DNA of 64,000 bases from Bacteroidales bacterium UBA4772 (GTDB lineage Bacteria; Bacteroidota; Bacteroidia; Bacteroidales; VadinHA17), in NCBI GenBank assembly GCA_002403305.1, contig DHHM01000003.1, positions 6,074 to 70,073 of the forward strand. Reading direction: 5' to 3'. The notes below the pieces were generated by a model that saw only the letters and a program-made list of their open reading frames with translations, made no database searches and was not told the origin of the DNA. The position numbers and the translations under genes were made by a program. This document shows, piece after piece, positions 27,414-36,440 of the stretch. Numbering within the stretch: the first letter of the stretch is position 1; every line of letters starts with the position of its first letter.

Positions 27414-28166
27414 ATGAAGGCTATAATTGTAGACGATGAACCGGCAATAAGGAACACCATCTCCACCCTGCTCAGGGAGAGTTTTTCCGACATAACTGTT
27501 AGTGGTCTTGCCGGGACCGTTGAAGAGGGTTATGCCGCCGTCACGGAGCATCAGCCCGACCTCCTTTTTCTCGATGTAGAACTGCCCGACGGACTCGGCT
27601 TTGAACTGCTGAAGAGGCTGTCACCCGTACAGTTCCGGACCATCTTCATCACCGGTCACCAGGAGTATGCCCTGGATGCAATAAAAGTCAGCGCGCTCGA
27701 CTATATCCTCAAGCCGATCGACACTGACGAGCTGTCTGCAGCAATAGAGAAGGCCCGTGAGATAATCAACCACGAGGAGGAGCAACTCAAGATGCTGGCT
27801 CTCAGCGAAAATCTAGAAGGCAAAAGGATTCTGAAGCGCATCATCCTCCGCACCTCCGAAGCTTTGCAGCTTATTTCCGTTGATGACATAGTACGTGCCG
27901 AGGCTGAGAGCAACTATACCCATTTTCATCTCACAGGAGGGAAGCATATAATGGTATCGCGTACCATCAAGGAGTATGAGGCTATGCTCAGCGGCTCGGG
28001 TATAATCCGTGTCCACCAGTCGCATCTGGTCAACCTGATCCACATTGATAAATTCTTCAAACACGACGGAGGCTACCTTCAGATGAAGGATGGCACCACC
28101 GTGCCCGTCTCCCCCATCCTGAAGCAGAAAGTGCTGCAGGCTATCACTGACCATCTGTACGAATAA
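27414..28166 (+). CDS. LytTR-family response regulator
   Basis: A 250-residue regulator with a CheY receiver domain (phospho-acceptor D54 in LLFLDVELPDG, conserved Lys in YILKPIDTDEL) and a C-terminal LytTR DNA-binding domain (IILRTSEALQLISVDDIVRAEAE is the start of that domain, about residue 143). The upstream histidine kinase gene ends 15 bases before it. LytTR regulators bind direct repeats ahead of target promoters. A target cannot be named, though the secreted-protein island starts 204 bases downstream. Confidence 0.93.
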   Translation: MKAIIVDDEPAIRNTISTLLRESFSDITVSGLAGTVEEGYAAVTEHQPDLLFLDVELPDGLGFELLKRLSPVQFRTIFITGHQEYALDAIKVSALDYILKPIDTDELSAAIEKAREIINHEEEQLKMLALSENLEGKRILKRIILRTSEALQLISVDDIVRAEAESNYTHFHLTGGKHIMVSRTIKEYEAMLSGSGIIRVHQSHLVNLIHIDKFFKHDGGYLQMKDGTTVPVSPILKQKVLQAITDHLYE

Positions 28167-28229
28167 TCTTCCCCGGATTTGTAGCTGACCTTCAACACTC
28201 AGTCTGCAGTCTTAACTGGCAGTAGTGTA

Positions 28230-28280
28230 TTATGTGATTAAAATCGTAAATCGAAAATCGCACATCGCACATCGCAAATC
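28230..28280 (+). repeat. ATCG-rich short-period repeat
   Basis: The sequence after the LytTR gene contains about six degenerate copies of a 6-8-base unit based on AAATCG or CACATCG (28245-28279). Simple repeats of this sort are common between genes in Bacteroidota. It leads straight into the conserved leader block at 28276. Confidence 0.6.
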
Positions 28281-28327
28281 CCTTCAATACTAACCCAAAC
28301 CCCTCCTTTACTCATTTGCCCTTGATT
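28276..28327 (+). promoter_or_regulatory. Shared upstream block, copy A (island A)
   Basis: A 52-base stretch here (AAATCCCTTCAATACTAACC onward) is about 80 percent identical to 38253-38303. Each lies 40-95 bases before a secreted-protein gene that begins with the codons for MKYS. The shared core contains ATACTAACCCAAACCC and CTCATTTG. It is probably a regulatory or leader element, judged only by conservation between the two copies. Confidence 0.55.
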
Positions 28328-28370
28328 CTGGCCTGAACGGCAAATAACTTACCACAAAAAACTCAAGGCC

Positions 28371-29606
28371 ATGAAGTATTCAGTAATTTTCACCGTAATG
28401 ATTGCACTGCTGTTCTGCTTCACCCCCGAAGCACAGTCTCAGGTCAAAAATCCGCTTAAGATAGTCAAGAAAGAGGGGGAGAACAGGACCAACAGAGGGG
28501 TTGACAAAACCATTGACAAAGGTTATGACAAGCTTGAAGAAGGTATTGGCAATCTCTTCAAGAAAAAAGACAAGAAGGGAAAAGATACGGAAGCTACTGA
28601 AAATGCTGCCGGACCCGGACAATCAGGTAATGCCGGTTCCGGAGCGAACCAAACCTCGGGTCCTACCCTCAACTGGGCAAAATACGACTTTGTGCCGGGT
28701 GACGAAGTTATCTTTGAAGATAACCTGGCAGGAGAAGAGAATGGGGAGTTCCCCTCCCGCTGGGACCTGTATGACGGGACCGTTGAGATGGCAGTCCTTG
28801 ATGGAGAGAATGTTATCATGTTCAGGGAATATGGCTCAACAATCGTCCCCTATATGAAAGATCCTAAATCAGACTACCTGCCTGATATATTCACCGTTGA
28901 GTTTGATGCCTTTATCCCCCATGATTTTATTGCAATTGCGTTTGTTGACATGAAGAACCAGAGCGCTCCCCGTGGAAGTAACTACCTCTATATAAGGGGG
29001 TACGGAATGGAACTTAACCCGGCATCAAGCGATCTCCCCGACGGGAAGAACCTTGCAAACAGCTGGATCCACGTTGCCATAGCATACACCAGCGGTAAAA
29101 TGAAAGCATATATCAACGATACAAGGCTGATCAATATACCTCGCCTTAGCTTTGATCCGATAGGAATATCTTTTCGGGCAATCCATGCAGGAGATAAGTC
29201 ACATTATTACATTAAAAATATAAGGATAGCAAAAGGAGGCGTAAAATACTACGACCGTTTCCTGCAGGATGGCAAGATCATTGCCAACGGCATCCGTTTC
29301 GATGTGAACAAGGCAACACTCAAGCCTGAGTCAATGGGTGTAATCAACGAGATCGCCACCCTGATGAAGGAGCATCCGGAGGTTAACTTCAGCGTTGAGG
29401 GCCATACCGACAGCGACGGCGACGACGCTTTTAACCAGACCCTCTCGGAACAGCGCGCCGCGACTGTGGTGAGCACCCTTAAGAAGATGGGCATTGACGG
29501 CAGCCGCATGACCTCAAAGGGCTGGGGTGAGAGCAAGCCTCTTGACACCAACGCCACCCCCGAAGGCAAAGCCAACAACCGGCGCGTGGAATTTGTGAAG
29601 GTATGA
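28371..29606 (+). CDS. OmpA-family exported protein with LamG-like domain
   Basis: A 411-residue protein. A signal peptide (about 1-24, ending EAQSQ) is followed by a charged low-complexity linker (about 30-95), a concanavalin/LamG-like segment (about 105-305) and a C-terminal OmpA domain (about 310-411) with GIRFDVNKATLKPES and FSVEGHTDSDGDDAFNQ. OmpA domains bind meso-diaminopimelate in peptidoglycan, so the protein is a peptidoglycan-anchored periplasmic or envelope adaptor. It is the first gene of secreted island A. Its last codons (EFVKV stop) are duplicated just downstream in a 75-bp repeat. Confidence 0.85.
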   Translation: MKYSVIFTVMIALLFCFTPEAQSQVKNPLKIVKKEGENRTNRGVDKTIDKGYDKLEEGIGNLFKKKDKKGKDTEATENAAGPGQSGNAGSGANQTSGPTLNWAKYDFVPGDEVIFEDNLAGEENGEFPSRWDLYDGTVEMAVLDGENVIMFREYGSTIVPYMKDPKSDYLPDIFTVEFDAFIPHDFIAIAFVDMKNQSAPRGSNYLYIRGYGMELNPASSDLPDGKNLANSWIHVAIAYTSGKMKAYINDTRLINIPRLSFDPIGISFRAIHAGDKSHYYIKNIRIAKGGVKYYDRFLQDGKIIANGIRFDVNKATLKPESMGVINEIATLMKEHPEVNFSVEGHTDSDGDDAFNQTLSEQRAATVVSTLKKMGIDGSRMTSKGWGESKPLDTNATPEGKANNRRVEFVKV

Positions 29607-29746
29607 GAGCAGAGCCAAACCTCTGTTTGAGCTATGCCGAATGCTGAAACAAATGTGCGAAGCAAATTTGTGAAGGTATGAGAGCAGAGCCAAACTTGTT
29701 TGAGCTCTGCCGAACGCCGAGCGAATGCGTGAAGCGAATTGTGAAG
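29591..29746 (+). repeat. 75-bp tandem duplication spanning the OmpA stop codon
   Basis: The unit starting at 29591 (ATTTGTGAAGGTATGAGAGC) recurs at 29666 with only a few changes, and a short third scrap (GAATTGTGAAG) begins near 29736. The first unit contains the stop codon of the OmpA gene. The duplicate therefore carries a second copy of the last sense codons and stop. Confidence 0.85.
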
Positions 29747-29778
29747 ATTTTATCTGGACACACCTTCTCCCTACTGAA

Positions 29779-31821
29779 ATGAAAAAAACTATCAGGATTT
29801 ATGCGCTGTCGATCCTCTTCTGGCTTATACCCACAGCTCTGGCCCTTTCTTCCGGAAGCGCTGACCAGAAAGGTGGAAAGATCAACTGGATGGACGGCAA
29901 CTGGCGGGTTTGGGATGTCAATGCTGACGGACAATTTGATAAACAGGATATTGATCAGCTTCTGGCCGACGGATGGCAGACATTTTCTGCCGACCTCAAC
30001 TTTGATGGTAAAACTGATCCTAATGACGTCTTTGCATTGTACGTAAAGCTTTCTGTGCTCGACCGCAATGGCGACGAGGCAGTAAACGATGATGATTACA
30101 AACCACTAAGCCATATTGAACTGCCGGAAGCTGACTACTCAAAAGCATTGGCTATTATCAATGAAATAGTTCCTAAGGCTCATATAGCCTCTGGATTGGA
30201 GCCTGATGCTGAAGAGAAGTTATTCAGTTTTATTCCTGAGGACCGGAAGCTTTCTCCAGCTGAAAGATGTTATGTTTTTCAGTCCGCCGGCCTTTCGGCA
30301 TTGTTCCAGAAGAACCTGCAGGCAGCTCAGTGGGCATTCGGAAGGGCATTTCAGGTATATCCCAGCTCAGCCACAGCATTGGGAAACCTGGCATTTACTA
30401 TAGCCAAAGACAAGGATTATGAAAATGCACACCAGGATGCCCTTGTTCTCCTTGCATTGGCCAGGGAATATAATAGCGAATCTGCTGCAACTTCAGCAAT
30501 GATAGGATGGATATATTCACGCCATGGGCAGGACAGCGAAGCACTGAACTTCTATAGGGAATCTGTCTTGTCAGCCCCTGATGTTTCACAATATCACATG
30601 AACCTGGGTATTGCCTGGCTGCGTGTTGGAGAGACTGAACGGGCTTATAACGAGTTTGTTGCTGCTGAAGAAAGAGATGAGGGCGATTTCAGGGCAACAA
30701 TATTTAAATATACCGTACCACCCAAGGTTCCCCCGCCGGTAAAACCACCCGCGGACCTGAAGAAAATGCTGGAAGAATATGAAGAAGAATTAAGAAAACT
30801 TGAGGAAGAGGGAATAAGTGATGATGACAAGCCTGAAGAATGGGAAAATCTGCCACCCTGCGATCAGTCATATGTCATTGAGGATATACTTGAGAAACGC
30901 TATGACCAGTTGCATATAAGAATGATGCAGCCTGTTGCAGATGAACTGGTCAGAAAAGCCAATGAAGGATACAGGTCAATCTTCCCACAATTCAAGGACG
31001 CTGAAGCTGACTGGAAACGGTACATAGAAGGGGCGCCCAAACTGATTGCCGAGATGTATGCAGCGCAACTTAGTGCAAAAATAACCTCAGGGAAGGTATG
31101 GGCAAACCTTTGCAGGAGCAGAGGATATGAACTCCTCGGATACAGCGATTTTTTCCTGAAAAACGCTCAAAGAGAAGTAGAAAATACTTTCAATCGGAGA
31201 TTCAGTGAGTATAAGCAACTGCCACATTACGTGCAAATGGACCTTTCACAAATAAAACTCCAGCTTTATCAGGGTGTCCTCGAAGAAGAGATGAGGTATT
31301 GTTATGAAGAGCGGATCCGGAGAGCATTTAATCTGATCAATACTGAAGAAACCCCAGGTGAACTACCTCGTGCTAACGAGACATCCATTGATATAAGTAG
31401 CATTGCGGCAATCCCTGGCCTGATAATCACCGGGTGCTTTAATATTGAGGGTTATTGTCATGACGGCTCATCTTATAATGAATCAATATTCGGAGGATTC
31501 GGAGGCGGATATGACATAAGCATCGGCGTCGATCTCTGGCTCATTGAATTTGAATGGAACCTTGAATCCGGAGAGTGGGAACTCAACATAGGCCAGGGAT
31601 TTATTGTAGGTGCCACATGGAGTCCTGAAGCCGGATTTGGAGTTCAGGTAGGCGTAGGACTGGATGTTGATTTTGGTCCTATAGAAGTTAATGCAACCAC
31701 CTACCTCAAAGTATCACAAAAAATGTCAGCAAGAATAGAAGGGGAACTGACTGCAGGAGTAGAAGCCGGGGCGTTTTATGGATTGTCAGTCAATGCTTTT
31801 CAGATTGTCGGCACAGAATAA
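29779..31821 (+). CDS. Exported EF-hand (dockerin-like) and TPR protein, function unknown
   Basis: A 680-residue protein with a signal peptide (SILFWLIPTALALSSG). Residues about 40-110 contain three calcium-loop-like units: DVNADGQFDKQD, DLNFDGKTDPND and DRNGDEAVNDDD, the spacing of dockerin or EF-hand pairs. Residues about 160-320 are TPR-like helical repeats, followed by a charged coiled region (EEYEEELRKLEEEG). The C-terminal 150 residues are glycine-rich with alternating hydrophobics and could form a beta-structure in the outer membrane. I chose the ATG at 29779, since upstream codons lie in repeat sequence. No specific function is claimed. Confidence 0.65.
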   Translation: MKKTIRIYALSILFWLIPTALALSSGSADQKGGKINWMDGNWRVWDVNADGQFDKQDIDQLLADGWQTFSADLNFDGKTDPNDVFALYVKLSVLDRNGDEAVNDDDYKPLSHIELPEADYSKALAIINEIVPKAHIASGLEPDAEEKLFSFIPEDRKLSPAERCYVFQSAGLSALFQKNLQAAQWAFGRAFQVYPSSATALGNLAFTIAKDKDYENAHQDALVLLALAREYNSESAATSAMIGWIYSRHGQDSEALNFYRESVLSAPDVSQYHMNLGIAWLRVGETERAYNEFVAAEERDEGDFRATIFKYTVPPKVPPPVKPPADLKKMLEEYEEELRKLEEEGISDDDKPEEWENLPPCDQSYVIEDILEKRYDQLHIRMMQPVADELVRKANEGYRSIFPQFKDAEADWKRYIEGAPKLIAEMYAAQLSAKITSGKVWANLCRSRGYELLGYSDFFLKNAQREVENTFNRRFSEYKQLPHYVQMDLSQIKLQLYQGVLEEEMRYCYEERIRRAFNLINTEETPGELPRANETSIDISSIAAIPGLIITGCFNIEGYCHDGSSYNESIFGGFGGGYDISIGVDLWLIEFEWNLESGEWELNIGQGFIVGATWSPEAGFGVQVGVGLDVDFGPIEVNATTYLKVSQKMSARIEGELTAGVEAGAFYGLSVNAFQIVGTE

Positions 31822-31890
31822 AACAATAATAAACTGACATCCTGGTAATTATTAACTCCGGATAATTGCAAACACATTAAAACTCATACA

Positions 31891-32586
31891 ATGAAAACAA
31901 AAGTCCTTTGTAGCATCGCCTTTCTTATCTCTGCTCTCTTATTCCTGGATGCCTGCAAGTCCAAAACCAAACCTGCCGAAACTGAAAGCAAGGCGGCAAC
32001 TGAAGCTTCGGCAGACCAGAATGCTGAACCAGAAAACACGGAACCTGATGCCGGCAGCAAGGGCAAACCCCTCGGCGTGAAATCAGGGATCATTGAGTAC
32101 TCCTACTCAGGTGATAAAACCGGTAAATCAACCCAGTACTTTGATGACTACGGTGTGAAGAGTGCTGTTTACGCAGAGATAGTACAACAGGGCGGGGAGA
32201 GCAAGGGTTGGTCTCTGACCCTTGGTGAAGATCAGTACATGTGGGATCTGAATTCCAGCCAGGGTATGAAAACAAAAAACCCGATGGTAAAACAGATGAT
32301 GGAATTATCCGGCGGAGAAATTCTCGAATATATGGCCGGTATGTATGAACAGATGGGAATGACTAAAAGCGGAACAGAAATGTTCCAAGGCAAGCAGTGC
32401 ACAGTATTTAAGGGAGATATGGGCAAGGTACTTATATGGAAAGGCCTTATGATTATGATGGAGATGAAAATAGGAGATATGGTATCCCGCCAGGAAGTCA
32501 CCTCCATCAAAACCAATGTCAATGTCGACAGCAAATATTTCCGGATACCTGATAACATCACCTTCAATGAGATACCAGGGTTTTGA
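31891..32586 (+). CDS. Lipoprotein, DUF4412-like
   Basis: A 231-residue lipoprotein (LLFLDACKSK) with an acidic and alanine-rich linker (about 25-60) and a globular domain. The domain pattern, with methionine-rich central part (MVKQMMELSGGEILEYMAGMYEQMGM) now read as two short helices, then QCTVFKGDMGKVLIWKGL and a C-terminal IPDNITFNEI, resembles the DUF4412 group found in exported Bacteroidota proteins. The same kind of domain occurs in the 198-residue protein at 40477 in island B. The function of this family is unknown. Confidence 0.55.
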   Translation: MKTKVLCSIAFLISALLFLDACKSKTKPAETESKAATEASADQNAEPENTEPDAGSKGKPLGVKSGIIEYSYSGDKTGKSTQYFDDYGVKSAVYAEIVQQGGESKGWSLTLGEDQYMWDLNSSQGMKTKNPMVKQMMELSGGEILEYMAGMYEQMGMTKSGTEMFQGKQCTVFKGDMGKVLIWKGLMIMMEMKIGDMVSRQEVTSIKTNVNVDSKYFRIPDNITFNEIPGF

Positions 32587-32634
32587 ACGGGCACAACTCA
32601 ACATGCAAACTCCATGAACCGCATAAAAACACCT

Positions 32635-32705
32635 AAAGGGGAGCCTGGCTGCCACAGTGCTCAATCTGGTTCTGTTCTTCCCAATCACAGCCACTCCCCT
32701 TTTTT
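32635..32705. terminator. Bidirectional terminator between convergent genes
   Basis: AAAGGGGAG (32635-32643) and CTCCCCTTT (32694-32702) are perfect complements, with a second inner pair GGCTG/CAGCC and T or A runs on both outer sides. The loop is long, so the hairpin is moderately strong. Confidence 0.5.
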
Positions 32706-32743
32706 ACATCCCTGATGGCTGAAAATACATAGCCCGGGGAACC

Positions 32744-33538
32744 TTAGTCAACCCCCATGAACAGCCTGCCAAGAATAATCATCAGCAACCGGTAGGGTAG
32801 CAGGGCTCCCACACCGTAGGCCATCCGCATCGTACATCGGGGAATTATCACAGGCTGCCCCCTGAACATTTTATCAACGAGGTAAGCAGCAGCCTTTTCG
32901 GGTGTTAAGGCATTAGACCTGGAGATATAACCCTGTTGAACCATACGTTCCCTGACCTTGTTGTTGGTAATTATAGGACCGGGCATGGCCACACTTACAC
33001 TCACTCCGGTGCCGCGAAGCTCCTCCCTGGTTGCAAGAGAAAAATGATAAACGTACGACTTGGTTGCTGAATATATGCTCTTGTACGGTAAAGGGACAAA
33101 ACCGCCAAAACTGCCAAGATTAAGAATATAAGCCCTCTCCCTTCTCTTAAGTTCATCGATGAAAAGGTTGGTCATCAGCGTCGCGCACCTCATGTTCAGA
33201 AAAACGCTCTCCTCAATTGCATCATCACTGTACTCACCTATCTCCCCTCCGTGGCCGATACCGGCATTGTTTATCAATATGTCCGCTTCAAGACCTTGCT
33301 CCCTGGCATAATTAGCTATCTCTTCCGGGGCCTCCCTACGCCTAAGATCAGCCTCTATAAAATGCACCGACACATTACTCTGCCCTCTCAGATTGTCTGA
33401 CAGCTCAGGCAGCCCCGTTCCCGGTAGCGAGACCAGCAGCAGATTGTGCCCCCGCCGGGCAAGCTCTCCGGCAAACGCCTTTCCGAGACCGGCGCTGGCA
33501 CCCGTGACAATTGCATAATATGACCCCGGTCCGCTCAA
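32744..33538 (-). CDS. Short-chain dehydrogenase/reductase (SDR)
   Basis: A 264-residue classical SDR with the cofactor motif TGASAGLGKAFA (residues about 12-23), the NNAG motif (DILINNAGIGHGG) and the catalytic Ser and Tyr-x-x-x-Lys in LNLGSFGGFVP and YSATKSYVYHFS. Substrate specificity cannot be read. Its start codon overlaps the stop of the NAD-epimerase gene (ATGA), so the two form one transcriptional unit and may act in the same lipid or isoprenoid-type pathway. Confidence 0.88.
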   Translation of the reverse strand: MSGPGSYYAIVTGASAGLGKAFAGELARRGHNLLLVSLPGTGLPELSDNLRGQSNVSVHFIEADLRRREAPEEIANYAREQGLEADILINNAGIGHGGEIGEYSDDAIEESVFLNMRCATLMTNLFIDELKRRERAYILNLGSFGGFVPLPYKSIYSATKSYVYHFSLATREELRGTGVSVSVAMPGPIITNNKVRERMVQQGYISRSNALTPEKAAAYLVDKMFRGQPVIIPRCTMRMAYGVGALLPYRLLMIILGRLFMGVD

Positions 33539-34533
33539 CCTGTTTTCCCTCTCTCTTTAAGCCACTCCAGGGTCAACTTCGCACCCTCTCTTAAGGGTGT
33601 GATCCGGTAGCCGAGCTCCCTCTCTGCCTTGCCACTGCTCAGGCTCCAGTGATTGAGGTATTTCTTCACCCACGCTGACGTTATCATCGGAGGCCATCCG
33701 GTCAGCGGTGCCTGCCACTCCATCACCCTGGCAATGGCAACCATAAGCCATACCGGAAAAGGAATGAGCAGCCTCCTCTTCCCTGTCACTTCTGCAAGTG
33801 TATCGAAGAAGTGACTGAAGGTCAGGTTCTCACCGCCCAGGGCATAACGTTCACCCGGTCGTCCATGCTTTGCGGCAAGTAGGATGCCACTCACCACATC
33901 ATCAACCAGTACATAGCTCCCCACACAGCTCCCGTCGCCTGGCAGGATACGCCATCGTCCCCGGCTGTAGAGCTTTATCATCTTCGTCAGGGAATTGCTT
34001 TCATTGACCGGACCGGGACCGTAAACACGTGACGGATTGACAATCACAGTCTCAAGGCCGTCCCTGTTGTACGACCTGACCAGCTCTTCAGCCTCGGCTT
34101 TGGTCGTCTCATACTCGTTGAACCATGATACGGTCCTGGGAAAATCCTCATCAATGGGTTCAACCCCGGGCGAAGGGCCAATCACCGCAGCTGACGAAGT
34201 AAATACGAAACGCTTAACTCCCGCCGCCAGAGAAGCTTTCAGCATATTCTCAGTGCCGGAGACATTGATCCTGTGCGGCAAGCTTTTATCCTTTGACCAC
34301 GGCTTGGCGTAGGCGGCAAGATGAAATACAGTGTCGCATCCGCTGACGCTCTCCTGCAGGGCAGAAATATCGTCAAGATCGCCTGTGACGGCTGTGACCC
34401 CTGGTAAATGTGAAAGCGAAGAGAACTTTTCAGGTGAACGTACAAGGCACCTCACACCGTGTCCTTCCAGGGCAAGACGCTCAGCCAGCCTCAATCCTAT
34501 AAATCCGTTGGCACCGGTCAGGAAACAGTTCAT
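33535..34533 (-). CDS. NAD-dependent epimerase/dehydratase, 3-beta-HSD-like
   Basis: A 332-residue extended SDR. The nucleotide-binding motif is LTGANGFIGLRLAERL at the N-terminus, and the catalytic region is near FTSSAAVIGPS and NEYETTKAEAEELV (Tyr-x-x-x-Lys at YETTK). The pattern is closest to dihydroflavonol-reductase or 3-beta-hydroxysteroid-dehydrogenase-like proteins that are common in Bacteroidota and whose natural substrates are mostly unknown. It is translationally coupled to the SDR gene that follows on the minus strand. Confidence 0.85.
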   Translation of the reverse strand: MNCFLTGANGFIGLRLAERLALEGHGVRCLVRSPEKFSSLSHLPGVTAVTGDLDDISALQESVSGCDTVFHLAAYAKPWSKDKSLPHRINVSGTENMLKASLAAGVKRFVFTSSAAVIGPSPGVEPIDEDFPRTVSWFNEYETTKAEAEELVRSYNRDGLETVIVNPSRVYGPGPVNESNSLTKMIKLYSRGRWRILPGDGSCVGSYVLVDDVVSGILLAAKHGRPGERYALGGENLTFSHFFDTLAEVTGKRRLLIPFPVWLMVAIARVMEWQAPLTGWPPMITSAWVKKYLNHWSLSSGKAERELGYRITPLREGAKLTLEWLKERGKTG

Positions 34534-34590
34534 GGAGTAAAAAATACTCCATAAAAGTAAAAAATATTTCAGCTTACATGCCTGCTGAGG

Positions 34591-36144
34591 CTATTTATCA
34601 GCATAGAGCCCCTCTCTTGACAGCAGATGGTCAAGATTGGCGATCCCGTACACAAGCACAGCTGTTACCACGGAAGTGTGCTCCTGGTATTCGGCTATGC
34701 TCTTGTCAAAGGTGTCACGCTCCGTGTGCCAGATCTCTCCGTAATTGAAGTTGTATCCCTTCACATCAGGCTCATCAAACCGCAATGTCGGTACACCGTT
34801 CATCGTAAAGTAGGCATGGTCAGAACCCCCGGCAGATTTGGGCCGCGGCCTCGGCTGATCAGTGCGCTTCTTCAGTGTGAATGGAAAATCGGAATTTATG
34901 CTGTTTAGCGACTTGTTCAGTTTTTCGAAATCATCATACATCGCCTCTGGGACAGTAATGCCCATGATGGGTGTCGGACCCCCGTCGCGGTTGAAATAGG
35001 CTGATATTCTCGGTATTTTTTCGGGGTTACTTTCCACCCAGTGCTTCGATCCCAGCAGCCCGAACTCCTCCCCTGCCCAGAGGCATGCGAGGATAGTCCG
35101 CTCAGGCTTGCCGCCGGCCTCTTTTATCAGCCTTGCCACCTCCATCGTGAGACTCAGTCCTGACCCGTCGTCGACCCCTCCCGTAGCAACATCGAAGGCA
35201 TCAAGATGACCTCCGAGCATTACGTATTCATTAGGATATTTGCAGCCCTTTATGACGCCGATCACGTTGTGGTATTTCACCGGACCCGGCTTGAAATGGT
35301 TACGAATGTCAAACTCCAGCAGAAAATACTGCCTCTCCCTGGCCATCTCCGCAATAACTTCATACTGATCCTCGTCAAGCTTTATGTCGCAGACCGTCGG
35401 CAGGGTCTCAAAAGTCATCCTGTCAATGTTTTTCCTATCGTACAGAGCCCTTATCGGCACCTCTGACGACTGTATCACTCCGAGTATACCTGCCTCGCAC
35501 ATCTCACGGTAGAAGAGTGCCGGCTCCTCCTTCAGGGGGTGCAGATCCTTCGGGGGATCGGTCCTGTTCATCATGTTCTCGCGCATGATCCCGCGGTTGA
35601 TCTTTGCAACCGAATCATTATAGGCAATGGTCTTTGCCCGGGCCGAGTCGGCTGAGGCCGACCAGTCAATCGGCCATCCGTTGTTTTTGCCTCCTATCAG
35701 AACCCATGCACCCTTAAGTGCCCCTTTCATGCGGTCAAACTCCTCCTTGCTCTTCGGCTCCAAGAGAACATGCCCGCGCTGTACACCCTTTGTGCCTGAG
35801 GTATAAGAGGGAGTCGTAAAATGCAGTATCATACCGTTGTCAGAAAGCATCCGGCCGAACCAGGGACCGCGGTTAAAGCCTACCGGCACACTGCCTGCCT
35901 CATCCATTATCACCTCCATGCCCCACTTTTTGAATTGCGAAGCACACCAATTGGCAGCATTCTCATAAGCGTCGGACCCTACCAGCCTGCCCCCGAACCG
36001 GTTTGAAACAACATCAAGATGGTCCATGGTCTGGTTGTCTGTAGTGCCAATCTCAATTATTCGTTCGGTGACCCTTTTATGCTGTGCGTCAGAGCCGTTG
36101 GCAAAGATCAGTATTGCCATTAGGGAGAGGAAAAGTCTTTTCAT
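34591..36144 (-). CDS. Exported M28-family zinc peptidase
   Basis: A 517-residue exported metallopeptidase. After a signal peptide (LFLSLMAILIFANGSDAQ) comes a PA-like domain (about 110-260), then the M28 catalytic part with zinc ligands in GGHLDAFDVATGGVDDGSG and the catalytic Glu pair in LWAGEEFGLLGS, and a further His in GGSDHAYF. These enzymes are aminopeptidases or carboxypeptidases of the periplasm. The ATG at 36144 is preferred because it starts directly at the signal peptide. An upstream alternative at 36219 adds 25 residues without signal character. Confidence 0.9.
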   Translation of the reverse strand: MKRLFLSLMAILIFANGSDAQHKRVTERIIEIGTTDNQTMDHLDVVSNRFGGRLVGSDAYENAANWCASQFKKWGMEVIMDEAGSVPVGFNRGPWFGRMLSDNGMILHFTTPSYTSGTKGVQRGHVLLEPKSKEEFDRMKGALKGAWVLIGGKNNGWPIDWSASADSARAKTIAYNDSVAKINRGIMRENMMNRTDPPKDLHPLKEEPALFYREMCEAGILGVIQSSEVPIRALYDRKNIDRMTFETLPTVCDIKLDEDQYEVIAEMARERQYFLLEFDIRNHFKPGPVKYHNVIGVIKGCKYPNEYVMLGGHLDAFDVATGGVDDGSGLSLTMEVARLIKEAGGKPERTILACLWAGEEFGLLGSKHWVESNPEKIPRISAYFNRDGGPTPIMGITVPEAMYDDFEKLNKSLNSINSDFPFTLKKRTDQPRPRPKSAGGSDHAYFTMNGVPTLRFDEPDVKGYNFNYGEIWHTERDTFDKSIAEYQEHTSVVTAVLVYGIANLDHLLSREGLYADK

Positions 36145-36268
36145 AGCTTTTTTCAGATTTCGGCCGGAATTTAAAACATAATCGCAAGAAGAAGCCCCTC
36201 CCGGGCATATGTTTAGCATTAATTAACAGTTCGCAACATCAGATTGTCTTTATACTTCCGACCCTCTA

Positions 36269-36440
36269 ACACTGCAATGCTGATACGAAAGGCCAGACTT
36301 TCGGCCCTCCTACACTGCGATGCGGATACGAAAGGCCATACTTTCGACCCTCCTCCTTTGCAATACGGATAAAGAGAGAAAAACTTTCGACACTCCTTCT
36401 CCGCAACGCGGATACGGAGAGCACAGCTTTCGATTTTAGA
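36269..36440. repeat. Four 43-bp tandem repeats with an internal hairpin
   Basis: Units start at 36269, 36312, 36355 and 36398. The first two are nearly identical and contain CGAAAG, a six-base loop and CTTTCG, a perfect stem. The third and fourth keep ACTTTCGA or GCTTTCGA but lose the left arm. The last unit runs into the TAA stop of the sirtuin gene (36436-36438). Confidence 0.8.
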
